Shown here piece after piece: positions 1 through 8,584 of a DNA stretch of 64,000 bases (the first letter of the stretch is position 1; each line of letters starts with the position of its first letter). The notes beneath the pieces are model-generated. The model was given only the letters and a program-made list of their open reading frames with translations, had not been told where the DNA came from and made no database searches. The translations under genes and the position numbers were made by a program. Where the stretch lies: NCBI RefSeq assembly GCF_030067675.1, contig NZ_JASJEV010000004.1, positions 124,001 through 188,000 of the forward strand, read 5' to 3'. This DNA comes from Chelatococcus albus (GTDB lineage: Bacteria > Pseudomonadota > Alphaproteobacteria > Rhizobiales > Beijerinckiaceae).

Positions 1-220
1 GGGCGCCCGCGCGCGGGAAGGTGTTGATCGCCACGAGCACCCTGGCGCCGCGCTGATGGGCATAGGCGATGCCCGCCGCCATCTCCTCGCGGCTGAAGTT
101 GAGGCCGGGGAAGTTGCGCGCGTTCGTCTCGTCGCGGAAGCCGCAATAGACGGCGTCCGCGCCGGCATCGACGGCGACCTCGAGCGCGGCCGGCGTACCG
201 GCGGGGCAGACGAGTTCCAT
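1..220 (-). CDS. ubiU: UbiU, U32-family protein of O2-independent ubiquinone synthesis (partial, N-terminus only)
   Basis: The first 73 codons are present and the rest runs off the left edge. The start ATG is at 220, 5 bases after the ubiT stop, so the two genes form an operon. The N-terminus begins MELVCPAGTPAALEVAVDAG and continues with ADAVYCG, TNARNFPGLNFS and VAINTF, the usual opening of UbiU/YhbU (peptidase U32 family). In the family, UbiU and UbiV form a [4Fe-4S] heterodimer that hydroxylates ubiquinone intermediates without oxygen, with prephenate as oxygen donor. UbiV is not visible and would be expected further left. The identification rests on the N-terminus and the ubiT neighbour; the iron-sulfur cysteines lie outside the window. 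Confidence 0.85.
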   Translation of the reverse strand, partial: MELVCPAGTPAALEVAVDAGADAVYCGFRDETNARNFPGLNFSREEMAAGIAYAHQRGARVLVAINTFPRAGA

Positions 221-225
221 GGCCC

Positions 226-765
226 TCACCCGTCGCGCCGCGCCACGCGGTCGTCCGTGCGCACGGCGCGCAGCGCGCCGCGCAGCACGGGCTCTGCGAA
301 AGCGCCGAACGGCCCGAGCGCCGCGGCGGCGAGGCGCGCCACGTCGATCTGCGCGTCGTCGAGGGCGTTGCGCAGGGCGAGCACCGCCTCCATGTCGCCC
401 TCCACCACGATGTCGCGCGAGAAGAACAGGGCGTCGCCGTCATAGGAGCCGTCGAGCTGACCGACGAGGCCGGCGAGCGGCCCGGCAATGCGCGCATCGA
501 GCCCCGCCGGCAGCTCCCTCACCGCAACGGCGCGCGGACAGGCGGGATCGGGCGCGAGCACGAAGGCCAGGGGCAGATCCGTCGGATCGAGGCCGAAGCG
601 CTTGCCGGCATGGGGGCCGAGGCGCTCGAAGATGCGCGGGTGGCGGCGCGTGACCGCTGCCATGAAGCCGGCGAGCAGCGGCTGCAGCGGCCCCAGCGGC
701 AGGGGCCGCACGGCGAGCGAGACGAGGAAGGGCACGGTCGGCACGGCCGCAGCGGAAATCGGCAT
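226..765 (-). CDS. ubiT: UbiT, SCP2-domain accessory factor for anaerobic ubiquinone biosynthesis
   Basis: This 179-residue protein has an SCP2 sterol-carrier-like fold, with the UbiT/YhbT signature DGDALFFSRDIVVEGD around residues 110-125 and a C-terminal helix ending in a basic tail. It matches the usual family length of about 170 residues. UbiT is an accessory lipid-binding factor required for oxygen-independent ubiquinone synthesis, probably presenting hydrophobic intermediates to UbiU-UbiV. It is the first gene of a minus-strand unit and is followed by ubiU after 5 bases. It is transcribed divergently from ubiD-ubiX, and the 114-base gap between them carries a possible FNR/FixK box. The ATG at 765 fits the family N-terminus. 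Confidence 0.85.
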   Translation of the reverse strand: MPISAAAVPTVPFLVSLAVRPLPLGPLQPLLAGFMAAVTRRHPRIFERLGPHAGKRFGLDPTDLPLAFVLAPDPACPRAVAVRELPAGLDARIAGPLAGLVGQLDGSYDGDALFFSRDIVVEGDMEAVLALRNALDDAQIDVARLAAAALGPFGAFAEPVLRGALRAVRTDDRVARRDG

Positions 766-812
766 GCGATCACCTCCGCCCGTGTGTCTAGCCCGGCCGG
801 GCGACGCGATTG

Positions 813-826
813 TTGCGCCACGTCAA
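813..826. promoter_or_regulatory. Possible FNR/FixK-type box in the ubiT/ubiD divergent promoter
   Basis: The 14-base element TTGCGCCACGTCAA has the TTG-N8-CAA spacing of FNR/FixK sites (consensus TTGAT-N4-ATCAA), with imperfect inner bases. It lies 48 bases upstream of the ubiT ATG and 54 bases upstream of the ubiD GTG. Oxygen control would suit genes for oxygen-independent ubiquinone synthesis. In this GC-rich genome such a short match could be chance. Confidence 0.35.
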
Positions 827-879
827 GGACGCGGGCGGAAGGGCGGTGCGATGGTGCCGGCCTCCGGGAGCCGCCCATC

Positions 880-2418
880 GTGCACCGCCATCTGCCGCCC
901 TTTCGCCAGCTTCGCGACTTCCTCGCCCATCTCGACGCCGCAGGTCAGCTCCTGCGCATCCGCGAACCCGTCTCCGTCGTGCACGAGATGACTGAGATCC
1001 ACCGCCGCGTGCTCAAGGCCGGCGGACCGGCCCTCCTCTTCGAGCGGCCGGTGAAGGCGGACGGCACGCCCTGCGACCTGCCGGTGCTCGTCAATCTGTT
1101 CGGAACCGTCGAGCGCGTCGCCTGGGGCTTCGGCGTCGCGCCCGAGGCGCTTCCCGCCCTGGGCGAGGCGCTCGCCGAGCTGCGCGAGCCGCGCCCGCCG
1201 CGGAACCTGAAGGACGCCTGGCACAAGCTGCCGCTCGCCCGCGCCGCCCTCGCCATGCGGCCGAGCGAAGCGCGCGGCGCGCCCGTTCAGGAGGTCGTGC
1301 TCACGGGCGATGCGGTCGACCTCGGCCGGCTGCCCGTCCAGCTTCCCTGGCCGGGGGAGCCCGCGCCGCTCATCACCTGGCCGCTCGTCGTCACGCGCCC
1401 GCCCGGGGGCAGGCCGCTCGACGACGACAACGTCGGCGTCTACCGCATGCAGGTCATGGGGCGCGACCGCGCCATCGTCCGCTGGCTCGCGCACCGGGGC
1501 GGGGCGCGCCACCATCACGCCTGGCGGGCGCTCGGGCGCGACATGCCGGTCGCGGTCGTGATCGGCGCCGACCCGGCGACGATCCTCGCCGCCGTCCTGC
1601 CCCTGCCGGAGACGCTGTCGGAGCTGAAGTTCTCCGGGCTCCTGCGCGGCGAGCGCCCGCGCCTCACGCCCTGCATCACCGTGCCGCTCATGGTGCCGGC
1701 GGAGGCGGAGATCGTCATCGAGGGCCTCGTCTCGGCCGAGGAGACCGCACCCGAGGGGCCCTACGGCGACCACACCGGCTACTACAATGCCGTCGAGCCC
1801 TTTCCGGTGATGCGCGTGAGCGCCGTCACGATGCGGCGCCAGCCGATCTACCTCTCCACCTTCACGGGCCGCCCGCCGGACGAGCCTTCCCGCATCGGCG
1901 AGGCCTTGAACGCCCTCTTCCTGCCACTCGCCCGCCGGCAATTCCCGGAGATCGTCGACCTGTGGCTGCCGCCGGAGGCCTGCTCCTACCGCATCGCGGT
2001 CGTGTCCATCGCCAAGCGCTACCCGGGCCAGGCGCGGCGGCTCATGCTCGGCCTGTGGTCGATGCTGCCGCAGCTCACCTATACGAAGATGCTCGTCGTC
2101 GTGGATGCCGACATCGACGTGCGGGACTGGGCGGATGTGATGTGGGCGATCTCGACGCGTTCCGACCCCTCGCGCGACCTCGTCACGCTCGCGGACACGC
2201 CCATCGACTATCTCGACTTCGCCTCGCCGAAACCCGGGCTCGGCGGCAAGCTCGGCATCGACGCCACCAACAAGATCGGTCCGGAGACGGAACGCGCCTG
2301 GGGCGAGGTGCTCGGCATGGATGCGGCCGTCGTCGCGCGCGTCGACGCGCTCTGGCCGAAGCTCGGCCTGTCGCCGCTCGCCGGCGGCGGAGAGACAGCC
2401 GCACGGAGAAGAGCATGA
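880..2418 (+). CDS. ubiD: UbiD, prenylated-FMN-dependent 3-polyprenyl-4-hydroxybenzoate decarboxylase
   Basis: The predicted protein has 512 residues with full-length UbiD similarity. Visible motifs are DDDNVGVYRMQ, EGPYGDHTGYYN, STFTGRPPDEPS, LPPEACSYR, DPSRDLV and DYLDFASP...GLGGKLGIDATNK, the conserved prFMN, metal and active-site segments. It removes the ring carboxylate during ubiquinone synthesis using the prenylated flavin made by UbiX. I chose the GTG at 880 because the protein then opens with HRHLPPFRQLRDFL, as in homologues, and GGGAG lies 9 bases upstream; a much longer in-frame extension upstream lacks similarity and crosses ubiT. Its stop overlaps the ubiX start as ATGA, indicating translational coupling. 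Confidence 0.95.
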   Translation: MHRHLPPFRQLRDFLAHLDAAGQLLRIREPVSVVHEMTEIHRRVLKAGGPALLFERPVKADGTPCDLPVLVNLFGTVERVAWGFGVAPEALPALGEALAELREPRPPRNLKDAWHKLPLARAALAMRPSEARGAPVQEVVLTGDAVDLGRLPVQLPWPGEPAPLITWPLVVTRPPGGRPLDDDNVGVYRMQVMGRDRAIVRWLAHRGGARHHHAWRALGRDMPVAVVIGADPATILAAVLPLPETLSELKFSGLLRGERPRLTPCITVPLMVPAEAEIVIEGLVSAEETAPEGPYGDHTGYYNAVEPFPVMRVSAVTMRRQPIYLSTFTGRPPDEPSRIGEALNALFLPLARRQFPEIVDLWLPPEACSYRIAVVSIAKRYPGQARRLMLGLWSMLPQLTYTKMLVVVDADIDVRDWADVMWAISTRSDPSRDLVTLADTPIDYLDFASPKPGLGGKLGIDATNKIGPETERAWGEVLGMDAAVVARVDALWPKLGLSPLAGGGETAARRRA

Positions 2419-3038
2419 CGCAGGCAAGGGGCACGGGCGCGCGGCGCGTCGTCGTCGGCATCAGCGGCGCCTCGGGCGCGGCCATCGGCCTGCGCGTCGT
2501 GGAACTCCTCGCCGCCACCGGCGCCGAGGTGCATGCCGTCGTCTCGGAGGCAGGCGAGCGCACGCTCGCGCATGAGGTCGGCACGAGCGCGCTGGCGCGC
2601 GTCGACAGGCTCGCGGCGCGGCGCCACCCGGTCGCCGACATCGGCGCGAGCATCGCCAGCGGCTCCTTCCGCACCGCGGGGATGATCGTGGCGCCCTGCT
2701 CGATCCGTACGCTTGCGGCCATCGCCGCGAGCGCGGCCGACAACCTCCTGACGCGCGCCGCCGACGTGCATCTGAAGGAGCGGCGTCCCCTCGTGCTCGT
2801 GGTGCGCGAGAGCCCGTTGCACCTCGGCCATATCCGCGCCATGGCGGCTGTCACCGAGATCGGCGCCATCGTCGCGCCCCCGGTACCGGCCTTTTACCTG
2901 AAGCCCGCCACTGTCGCCGACGTGGTGGACGAGGTGGCGCGGCGGGCGCTGGCCCTCATCGGCCCGGATCTCGGCCTGGCGGCGAGCGAGTGGCGAGGAG
3001 ACCCGATGGCCGGCCCATGCGCGTCGACGAGGGCATAG
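2415..3038 (+). CDS. ubiX: UbiX, flavin prenyltransferase
   Basis: This 207-residue protein joins dimethylallyl phosphate to FMN to make the prFMN cofactor of UbiD. Visible signatures are GISGASGA near the N-terminus, VAPCSIRTLAAIA, ADNLLTRAADVHLKERRPL and VVRESPLHLGHI, all typical of the UbiX/PAD1 flavoprotein family. The start overlaps the ubiD stop by 4 bases. The C-terminus is odd: after the family end (WRGDP) a tail of about 10 residues follows, and the stop codon TAG at 3036-3038 shares its last base with the first base of the first CRISPR repeat. The array may therefore have been joined directly to the gene, altering its original end. Function is expected to be intact, since the conserved core is complete. 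Confidence 0.93.
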   Translation: MTQARGTGARRVVVGISGASGAAIGLRVVELLAATGAEVHAVVSEAGERTLAHEVGTSALARVDRLAARRHPVADIGASIASGSFRTAGMIVAPCSIRTLAAIAASAADNLLTRAADVHLKERRPLVLVVRESPLHLGHIRAMAAVTEIGAIVAPPVPAFYLKPATVADVVDEVARRALALIGPDLGLAASEWRGDPMAGPCASTRA

Positions 3039-5400
3039 TTTCGATCCGCGCTCCCGCACGGGGAGCGACTTGACGGTGTGCTTGCCATTTGGGCGGCTGC
3101 GGAGTTTCGATCCGCGCTCCCGCACGGGGAGCGACGGTTCGCGAGCGCGTCTTCGTTCAGGCGCCGGAAGGTTTCGATCCGCGCTCCCGCACGGGGAGCG
3201 ACCCCCACTGGTCGGCCATGGCCTCGGCGATGCCGGGGTTTCGATCCGCGCTCCCGCACGGGGAGCGACTCGGCGTGCCGGATCGAGGCCTCGCGGATGC
3301 GCTTGTTTCGATCCGCGCTCCCGCACGGGGAGCGACCAGCGTCTCGGTGTCGGGACAGATCATCATCACGGTTTCGATCCGCGCTCCCGCACGGGGAGCG
3401 ACCAAGGGGTGATCGTCGGGGGCGCGGCGATCGGTGTTTCGATCCGCGCTCCCGCACGGGGAGCGACCGCGGTCGTCAACGATGAAGAACTGGCTTTTGA
3501 CGTTTCGATCCGCGCTCCCGCACGGGGAGCGACGAAGGCCGCCGCCTTCAGCGGCAGGTTGCGGGTGTTTCGATCCGCGCTCCCGCACGGGGAGCGACCC
3601 CCGGAGTAACGCGCGTCTTCGTCGAGCGGCGCTGGTTTCGATCCGCGCTCCCGCACGGGGAGCGACGGCTCTCGACGCGGGCGATGGCTTCGGTTGTGAC
3701 CTTTCGATCCGCGCTCCCGCACGGGGAGCGACTTCGGGAGGATCGTAGGCACATTCTCCGTCCCATAGTTTCGATCCGCGCTCCCGCACGGGGAGCGACT
3801 TGGCCCTTATCGCGCCCGTAAGGCGACGATCAGGTTTCGATCCGCGCTCCCGCACGGGGAGCGACCGTCCTCCTTCGCCTTGACCTCAACCTTGGTTTGG
3901 TTTCGATCCGCGCTCCCGCACGGGGAGCGACTATCCTCCCGCTGGCACTGCACGAGATCGGCCGGGTTTCGATCCGCGCTCCCGCACGGGGAGCGACACC
4001 CGGCATCGGCCAGTGCATTGACCTTGTCGACGTTTCGATCCGCGCTCCCGCACGGGGAGCGACTTGAGGCTGAGGCGAGCAAGCGGCTTAAGGCACTGTT
4101 TCGATCCGCGCTCCCGCACGGGGAGCGACATGCTGACCTACGAAGAGGCCAAGAAGCACCCCCTGTGGACGTTTCGATCCGCGCTCCCGCACGGGGAGCG
4201 ACACCCATCTGGCGGTCATGATCTCGGAGGCACTCGTTTCGATCCGCGCTCCCGCACGGGGAGCGACGTCCTCGGCGAGGAGATTGGCGGCGCGCAGCAC
4301 GAGGTTTCGATCCGCGCTCCCGCACGGGGAGCGACCGTCAGCGGCCGCCCGTCGGGCTCGCCCTGGACGCGTTTCGATCCGCGCTCCCGCACGGGGAGCG
4401 ACTGCCGGCTGTCGCAGCCCGCAACTTGCCAATGCGGTTTCGATCCGCGCTCCCGCACGGGGAGCGACTTCGCAATCCTCATCGACACCGGCTTCCGTCC
4501 ATCGGTTTCGATCCGCGCTCCCGCACGGGGAGCGACCCGATGGACAGGAGGTAGTCGATCAGGAGGTCCCGTTTCGATCCGCGCTCCCGCACGGGGAGCG
4601 ACAGCCGGCCCCTGAGTCGGACAAGGAGGGGATGGCGTTTCGATCCGCGCTCCCGCACGGGGAGCGACGGGAGGAGCACGGCATTGACGAGGTGGACATG
4701 GCGTTTCGATCCGCGCTCCCGCACGGGGAGCGACAGGGGTGGATGCGCTACCCTTGGGACCGCGCCCGGTTTCGATCCGCGCTCCCGCACGGGGAGCGAC
4801 CGCTCTCCAAGCCGCTGCGGATCGTCAAGACGCGGTTTCGATCCGCGCTCCCGCACGGGGAGCGACCCGTCGATCGAACTAGCCACAACCACATCTACCT
4901 GTTTCGATCCGCGCTCCCGCACGGGGAGCGACCTTGAGACTGTCGAGGCGGCCACCCCGAAGGACATGTTTCGATCCGCGCTCCCGCACGGGGAGCGACG
5001 CGGACAGGCGCCGTCGCCACCCCGCGGTCAAGCCGTTTCGATCCGCGCTCCCGCACGGGGAGCGACGACGGTCATTGGCGTATGCGCCGACGGCGCGCTG
5101 TGTTTCGATCCGCGCTCCCGCACGGGGAGCGACGGGGAGGCGGAGGGCTTGACGATGACGATGGCCCGTTTCGATCCGCGCTCCCGCACGGGGAGCGACC
5201 GCCACTTCGGCGGCATCAAGGTTGGGTTGGGTAGCGTTTCGATCCGCGCTCCCGCACGGGGAGCGACCGTTGACGGCGAAGGCGATCCGATCGCGCTCGC
5301 GGTTTCGATCCGCGCTCCCGCACGGGGAGCGACGCTACCATTGCGAACATTGCGAACGCCCGATCGCCGTTTCGATCCGCGCTCCCGCACGGGGAGCGAC
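3038..5400 (-). CRISPR. Type I-C CRISPR array, 36 repeats and 35 spacers
   Basis: There are 36 copies of a 32-base repeat (plus strand: GTTTCGATCCGCGCTCCCGC, then ACGGGGAGCGAC). On the minus strand it starts GTCGCTCCCC and ends GGATCGAAAC, the form of type I-C repeats, with a hairpin GTCGCTCCCCGTGCGGGAGC. Spacers are 33-36 bases except one of 41 (4130-4170). All repeats read as identical except number 11 (3701-3732), where the outer G is C. The cas genes and leader lie on the right, so transcription is on the minus strand and new spacers enter at 5400. The oldest repeat (3038-3069) is perfect, not degenerate, and overlaps the ubiX stop codon by one base. Long open frames through the array are artefacts of the repeat. 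Confidence 0.99.
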
Positions 5401-5615
5401 TCCGCAGTTGTTATCCGATTGCGGCGACGGCCAAAAGCGGGCCCACGCGGCGGACCGCGTTCTGCTTCGGGCGAGCCGGCCGCAGGGTATTCACCTGCGA
5501 CAGAGATAGCTCAACGATGTCAAAGAATTGGCCCGGGCGCGAACAGGGCGGGATTTGCCGACACGCTTTGGGTTCGCACCTTGGCCACGCAGCCGGCGCA
5601 AGAGCAGGTTCTCAC
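5401..5615 (-). promoter_or_regulatory. CRISPR leader region
   Basis: This 215-base non-coding stretch lies between the leader-end repeat (5369-5400) and the cas2 stop. In type I-C loci the array promoter and the adaptation signals recognised by Cas1-Cas2 lie here. I see no gene in it and cannot point to a convincing -35/-10 pair. Assignment is by position and repeat orientation. Confidence 0.7.
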
Positions 5616-5906
5616 CTAGACAATCAAGGTGCCGTCAAGGTCGGCCACCGGCCTGGCCCCCACGTGCTCAACGCGCCGCCGCCAGTTGGCGCCAAGATAG
5701 TAGTACCGCAGGCTGTCGCGCTCGGGCTCAATGAGCTTTTCGAGGCGTGCCTTCAGCAGCGTCCATTGCGCCGGATCGACGTCAATCTCGAAGACGGAGT
5801 ACTGCACGCGTTGACCGAAATCGCGACAGGCGCGCGCCACACGCCTGAGCCGCCCTGCCCCGCCCGCCTCCGACGTGTTCACGTCATAGGTCACCAGCAC
5901 CATCAT
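5616..5906 (-). CDS. cas2: Cas2, spacer-acquisition protein (type I-C)
   Basis: This 96-residue protein begins MMVLVTYDVNTS, the ferredoxin-like first strand with the conserved Asp of Cas2, and includes QYSVFEIDVDPAQW and RYYYLGANW, typical of type I-C Cas2. It bridges two Cas1 dimers in the integration complex that inserts new spacers at the leader end of the array. It is the last gene of the minus-strand cas operon, 9 bases after cas1, and is followed directly by the leader and array. The length fits the family and I see no damage. The TAG stop is at 5616-5618. Confidence 0.97.
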   Translation of the reverse strand: MMVLVTYDVNTSEAGGAGRLRRVARACRDFGQRVQYSVFEIDVDPAQWTLLKARLEKLIEPERDSLRYYYLGANWRRRVEHVGARPVADLDGTLIV

Positions 5907-5915
5907 GGACGCACC

Positions 5916-6950
5916 TCACTTCCACAGCCACGGCGGATAGGCGTCGAGGTCGCCCCGCAAATGCCGGGCCAGAAGCTGTGCCTGCAGATAGGGCACCAGG
6001 CCGAGCGGGGCGGCTTCTTCCAGGAAGGGATGGCGCCGCTCCTCCTTCTTGCGCTCCTGCCAGGCGGCAAGCACGGTCTTGCGTCCTTCTTCGGTCAACC
6101 ACACCGCGCCGCCGTCCCGGGTCTCGAAATCCCGCGCACGCACCTGCCGCCGGTTGACGAGCGACAATGCCAACCGGTCGACGAGGACGGGACGCAGCTC
6201 CTCCATGAGATCGAGGGCGAGACTCGGCCGGCCGGGCCGGTCGCGATGCAGGAAGCCGACGGCAGGATCAAGCCCCACCGCCTCCGCCGCGCTGCGGCAG
6301 TCGTGGGTGAGAAGCGTATAGAGTAAGGACAGGAGCGCATTGATTGGATCAAGTGGCGGGCGCCGCGACCGGCCGCGGAAGCGCATCTCCGCGTCGGGCG
6401 AGCGGATGAGGAGATCGAAGACGCTGAAGTAGAGGCCCGCCGCCTCACCCTCGGCCCCGCGCAGCGCCTCGGCCTCAAGACCGGCTCGGTTGACCCTGCG
6501 CAGGACATGGGCAAGGCGCTCGACCACGGTCACGATGCGCTCGCTCTCCGCGGGGGCGAAATCGCCACCATAGTCGCGCAGGCCACGCATCAGCACGGAG
6601 CGCTGGTTGGCGACCTTGCCGAGCACGAGGCTGCGGACGATCTCCGCCGGCGCGTCCGAAACCCGGTATTGGGTCCGCCGCAGCAGCACATTGCCGGCGA
6701 CAGGCCCCTCGATGCGCGCCTGGAAGCGGCCGCTGCGCTCCAAGAGGACGATGGTGATGCCCGCCGCAGCGCAAGCGCCGATCAACGCGGGCGAGAGATA
6801 GACGGCGCCGAAGACGACGACGGAAGCCAGCATGTGCAGCGGCACGCGGACGCGCTCACTGCCCTCGACTTCCGCCACGAGGTTCTCGCCATCCTTCTTG
6901 AGGCTCGCCCCCTCCGTCGTCACGTAGAGCGTATTGAGCAGCTTCTTCAA
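5916..6950 (-). CDS. cas1: Cas1, CRISPR integrase (type I-C)
   Basis: This 344-residue protein is the metal-dependent nuclease/integrase of spacer acquisition. The N-terminal beta domain (MKKLLNTLYVTTEGASLKKD) and the helical catalytic domain are complete. The latter carries the expected acidic and histidine residues in GAEGEAAGLYFSVF, LLTHDCRSAAEAVGLDP and GFLHRDRPGRPSLALDLME. The length is usual for Cas1 of type I-C. Its start overlaps the cas4 stop by 4 bases (ATGA) and cas2 follows after 9 bases, so cas4-cas1-cas2 form a coupled adaptation module. With the clean array this suggests a locus competent for acquisition, which the sequence cannot prove. Confidence 0.98.
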   Translation of the reverse strand: MKKLLNTLYVTTEGASLKKDGENLVAEVEGSERVRVPLHMLASVVVFGAVYLSPALIGACAAAGITIVLLERSGRFQARIEGPVAGNVLLRRTQYRVSDAPAEIVRSLVLGKVANQRSVLMRGLRDYGGDFAPAESERIVTVVERLAHVLRRVNRAGLEAEALRGAEGEAAGLYFSVFDLLIRSPDAEMRFRGRSRRPPLDPINALLSLLYTLLTHDCRSAAEAVGLDPAVGFLHRDRPGRPSLALDLMEELRPVLVDRLALSLVNRRQVRARDFETRDGGAVWLTEEGRKTVLAAWQERKKEERRHPFLEEAAPLGLVPYLQAQLLARHLRGDLDAYPPWLWK

Positions 6951-7624
6951 GCGGCGCTCCCTTGCTCATCGAGGAGCGACGCCAGCATGCCGTCGCGCCA
7001 GGCGCGGACGGATCGGGACGACAGCTTCGGACGGCACAGATCCAGGAGCGAACAGGCGCGGCAGCGTTCGGCCCTCCAGACGGCCTTGGGGGTCTCGCGG
7101 CTGGCGAAGATCTGCCGCAATTGAGCGATGGTCTCCTCCGTCAGCCTGCGCAGCTCCGCATCGAAGGGCACGGGAAGACGCCGCTTCGTCTCGCCGTAGA
7201 ACAGCGCCCCTTCCGGCACCGGCCGGCCGGTCATCTCCTCAAGGCACAGGCCCTGCGCGCAGAGCTGCACCTCGTCGGCGCGGTGCAGCTTGGGCTTGCC
7301 CCGCTTGAACTCGACGGGATAGGGCACCTCGCCGTCAGGACCTGGATGGAACTCGACGAGATCGGCGATGCCGGCAATGCCGAGCCGGCGCGAGGCGATG
7401 ACAAGCGCCGTCTCGCGCCGCACGCCGCGCGCCTTGCGGCCACCGGGCTTGTCAGAGGCGATATGCATGACATGGCCCTCCGCCGTAAAGCGGTTCTCCG
7501 CCCACAGGCGCTCCAGATGGATGAGGGCCGCCTGTCTGAGACAATAGACGGCATGCTGGAGCGATGAGAGCGGAATGGGCTCAGCGTCCAGCTCGTCCGG
7601 CTGCGGCAGGCCGTCTCCAGGCAT
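6947..7624 (-). CDS. cas4: Cas4, PAM-selecting exonuclease (type I-C)
   Basis: This 225-residue protein has a RecB-like nuclease core with YPVEFKRGKPK (the Glu-x-Lys active-site strand) and an upstream Asp in GIAGIADLVEFHP. It also has an N-terminal Cys in AVYCLRQ and a C-terminal ERCRACSLLDLCRPK cluster, which together give the four cysteines of the family [4Fe-4S] site. Cas4 trims prespacers and selects the PAM-proximal end before Cas1-Cas2 integration. It lies 6 bases after cas7 and overlaps cas1 by 4 bases. All catalytic positions I can recognise are present. Confidence 0.96.
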   Translation of the reverse strand: MPGDGLPQPDELDAEPIPLSSLQHAVYCLRQAALIHLERLWAENRFTAEGHVMHIASDKPGGRKARGVRRETALVIASRRLGIAGIADLVEFHPGPDGEVPYPVEFKRGKPKLHRADEVQLCAQGLCLEEMTGRPVPEGALFYGETKRRLPVPFDAELRRLTEETIAQLRQIFASRETPKAVWRAERCRACSLLDLCRPKLSSRSVRAWRDGMLASLLDEQGSAA

Positions 7625-7630
7625 CCCGGC

Positions 7631-8584
7631 TCACAGCCATTCGATGATCTCCACCCCCTCGGGCAGGCTGTTGCGGTTGATGCGCACGACATAGTCGGAG
7701 AAGGCCCGTGCCGGGGGATGGTTGTCGAGCTGCCGGTCGATCCTGCGGAACTCGCCATCGATATTGCGGCCAATCTCGATGCGCTCGAACAGCGCATGTG
7801 CCGGCGCATTGCCGAGCGCGCTCGCATGTTTGAAGGCAATGACCTTGCGCGAGGCCATCTCTCCGCGTGCGGCCGAACGGTCGTGCTCGAACATGGAGAC
7901 GAGCGCCTCGCGCAGGAGGTCGAGGTCCGCCTCGCCGAAACCCGTGCGCTCGGCAAGCTTGGCGGAAACGAAGCCGTGGGCGCGATAGAGGCCATAGGGC
8001 ACGATGTGCTTGCGGCCCATGGTGCGGTTGTCGGTGCGACCGTTGTCCTCCTCGCTGCCTTCCGCGCGCAGCTTCTTCTCCGCCTCGTTGGTGGCGGCCA
8101 TGCGGGTGATGGAGATTTCCTGCGGCACGATGGGCTCGACGGATTGGGCGAAGGTCATCTGCACCGGCCCGCGCACCTGGCCGCAATTGATGCCGGTGGA
8201 CATCACGGCGCCGAAGGTGCGCACGTCGAAGAAGTTCCTGCACATGAAATCGCGCAGGCGCTGTGCCTCCTCGTCGCCCTTCGGGTTGAGCTTGCCATCC
8301 TTCTTCGCCTTCTCGTCATCGGGGCGCAGGGCGACATAGGCCTTGCGGTGCTGCTCGTTGAGAATGGCGCCTTCCTGCACGTAGATGTTGCAGCCGGGCT
8401 CACCCTCGCGCGCGATTTCGACGTAGTTGCGGATCTTGCGCTTCAGGCTCACGTCCGAGACAAGGCCATGGTTCGTCTCCGGGTCGAGACGCGGCAGGTT
8501 TCCGGCGTCGGGATCGCCGTTGGGGTTGCCCTTCGCGACATCGAACAACAGGACGAAATCGTAGCGGTTGACGAGCGCGGTCAT
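7631..8584 (-). CDS. cas7: Cas7c (Csd2), Cascade backbone subunit
   Basis: This 317-residue Csd2/Csh2-family protein opens with NRYDFVLLFDVAKGNPNGDPD, the diagnostic type I-C Cas7 start, followed by LVSDVSLKRKIRNYV, FFDVRTFGAVMSTG and GPVQMTFAQSVEPI. Several copies coat the crRNA spacer in the type I-C surveillance complex. The start codon overlaps the cas8c stop (ATGA at 8581-8584), so translation is coupled to the large subunit and to the internal Cas11c start. The length is usual for the family and no frame damage is visible. cas4 follows after 6 bases. Confidence 0.97.
   Translation of the reverse strand: MTALVNRYDFVLLFDVAKGNPNGDPDAGNLPRLDPETNHGLVSDVSLKRKIRNYVEIAREGEPGCNIYVQEGAILNEQHRKAYVALRPDDEKAKKDGKLNPKGDEEAQRLRDFMCRNFFDVRTFGAVMSTGINCGQVRGPVQMTFAQSVEPIVPQEISITRMAATNEAEKKLRAEGSEEDNGRTDNRTMGRKHIVPYGLYRAHGFVSAKLAERTGFGEADLDLLREALVSMFEHDRSAARGEMASRKVIAFKHASALGNAPAHALFERIEIGRNIDGEFRRIDRQLDNHPPARAFSDYVVRINRNSLPEGVEIIEWL

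Noticed and set aside
823-2427. 534-codon open frame on the minus strand opposite ubiD
   Set aside because: Antisense shadow of a GC-rich coding gene; no domain, and ubiD on the plus strand is certain.
2894-5619. Many long open frames on both strands through 2900-5600 with repeated peptides such as RSPCGSADRN or FRSALPHGER
   Set aside because: They are translations of the 32-base CRISPR repeat, which has no stop in several phases. They are not proteins.
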